Shown here: one piece after another, positions 63,370-64,000 of the stretch | Numbering within the stretch: the stretch's first letter is position 1 | Layout of the letters: each line of letters begins with the position of its first letter | From: Nitrospira sp. | GTDB lineage: Bacteria; Nitrospirota; Nitrospiria; Nitrospirales; UBA8639 | Assembly: GCA_024760505.1 (NCBI GenBank) | Contig: CP058931.1 | Location: forward strand, 2,738,001 to 2,802,000 | Length of the DNA stretch: 64,000 nt | Reading direction: 5' to 3' | Notes under the pieces: model-generated | Told to the model about the DNA's origin: nothing | The model's database searches: none | What the model saw: the letters and a program-made list of their open reading frames with translations, nothing else | Program-made: the position numbers and the translations under genes

Positions 63370-63885
63370 TTACATGGTTGGCGCGGCAGGCGTCGTTGTC
63401 GCTGTGGATTCTTCACTCCGGAACGATTCCTGCTGTCCATAGGAAGAGGATTCGTCTATTCTTCGAACTCTGGAACTCTTTAAAAATCTTCCGGCCACAA
63501 GCCCCAGCATAAAGGCCCCCCCTAAAAACGCTTCCGGATGGCGGCGGGCAAACATTTCAGTCTCGTTCAGCAATTCTCCGACATCACGGGAATCGAAATA
63601 TTGCACCATGCGATCCATTTGTTCCGCCGCCCGCTCGGCATAGTGGGCGACGCTTTCTTTATGCTGCTCCCGCAGGTGTTGACTCGTTTGACGCACGGCT
63701 TCGACCAGCCCGCTGAGTTCTCCAACTCCCTTTTGTTTCCGGGTCTCCAGCGTGCTCTTGACTTTTCCTTGTGCCTGGTTCGCCAATTCGGAGCCCTGTG
63801 CGCGAACCTGCTCTCCTACCTCACTCGCTTTTTCCTGAACCTGTTTCCCGATATCTTTTGCTTTTTCCCTCATGTCATTGGCCAT
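63370..63885 (-). CDS. YtxH-like membrane-anchored helical protein
   Basis: The start at 63885 follows GGAGGAG; an ATG at 63900 is also in frame. The 171-residue product begins with amphipathic helical repeats (KAKDIGKQVQEKASEVGEQVRAQGSELANQAQGKVKSTLETRKQ), LEA-like in style. Next is a helical segment with HLREQHKESVAHYAERAAEQMDRMVQYF. One membrane helix (EAFLGGAFMLGLVAGRFLKSS) and a Ser/Thr-rich tail end it. It resembles proteins annotated as YtxH/ElaB-like. It is the first gene of an operon with the holin-like and DUF3618 genes. Confidence 0.7.
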   Translation of the reverse strand: MANDMREKAKDIGKQVQEKASEVGEQVRAQGSELANQAQGKVKSTLETRKQKGVGELSGLVEAVRQTSQHLREQHKESVAHYAERAAEQMDRMVQYFDSRDVGELLNETEMFARRHPEAFLGGAFMLGLVAGRFLKSSRVRRIDESSSYGQQESFRSEESTATTTPAAPTM

Positions 63886-64000
63886 TCCGGTCTCCTCCAT
63901 TGAAAAGAAAATTCGCTCGAATGATAAATTCCAGCCGGCATTTGTAGCTGTGCTGACTACTTATATACAAAGGGGGAGGAAGTCGTGAACTGTCAACAAC

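Noticed and set aside
1..64000. tRNA, rRNA, tmRNA or CRISPR loci
   Set aside because: None was recognised by eye anywhere in the window; short RNAs could still be missed.

Overview
The window reads as a chromosomal stretch of a Gram-negative bacterium of the phylum Nitrospirota, most likely a Nitrospira-type organism. This is an inference from gene content: a membrane cluster resembling alternative complex III next to two CydA-like cytochrome bd-related proteins, the hopanoid gene hpnB, and a large set of secreted BON, CsbD, PRC-barrel and entericidin-like stress proteins. The moderate GC by eye would suit a marine Nitrospira lineage. No nitrite oxidoreductase, rRNA or tRNA gene was seen, so the assignment is not proven.

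Layout. 1-1.0 kb: the start of a sixA phosphatase gene cut by the window edge, then a decayed chromate-transporter gene. 1.0-7.3 kb: PadR regulator and a tripartite RND efflux operon (TolC-like channel, pump, adaptor). 7.4-7.9 kb: a broken histidine-phosphatase gene. 8.2-12.4 kb: an outer-membrane porin and molybdate ABC transporter modABC, followed by a response-regulator remnant. 12.9-17 kb: hpnB, a secreted three-repeat protein and NhaA. 17-36 kb: an envelope-stress region with BON proteins (one lipoprotein, one two-domain, two six-domain), cytosolic and exported CsbD, DUF748, DUF1269, an L,D-transpeptidase, an M15 peptidase, a Ca2+/Na+ exchanger, CreA and MgtE. 36-45 kb: an eight-gene minus-strand respiratory operon (pentaheme cytochrome, molybdopterin-fold protein, Fe-S protein, NrfD-like protein, DUF3341, monoheme cytochrome c, two CydA-like proteins) preceded by a PRC-barrel gene. 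45-54 kb: small receiver-like proteins, FMN reductase, a cyclase-family protein, AI-2E and DUF2254 membrane proteins, a metallothionein and small stress proteins. 54-59 kb: a non-homologous end-joining locus in which ku is destroyed by both a nonsense codon and an IS3-family insertion while ligD is intact. 59-64 kb: small basic protein, secreted OB-like protein, YihY, and a DUF3618/holin-like/YtxH-like membrane-stress operon.

Themes. (1) Much of the window appears to serve envelope maintenance and stress. Several of these genes share an upstream motif (AAAACCCTGG on the plus strand, i.e. CCAGGGTTTT reading toward the gene), which suggests a common regulator or sigma factor. (2) There are at least five gene remnants (chrA, a histidine phosphatase, a receiver domain, a CBS domain, ku), so reductive decay is under way between intact operons. 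(3) A family of small secreted proteins with repeated OB-like units occurs at least four times and has no function that I can name.
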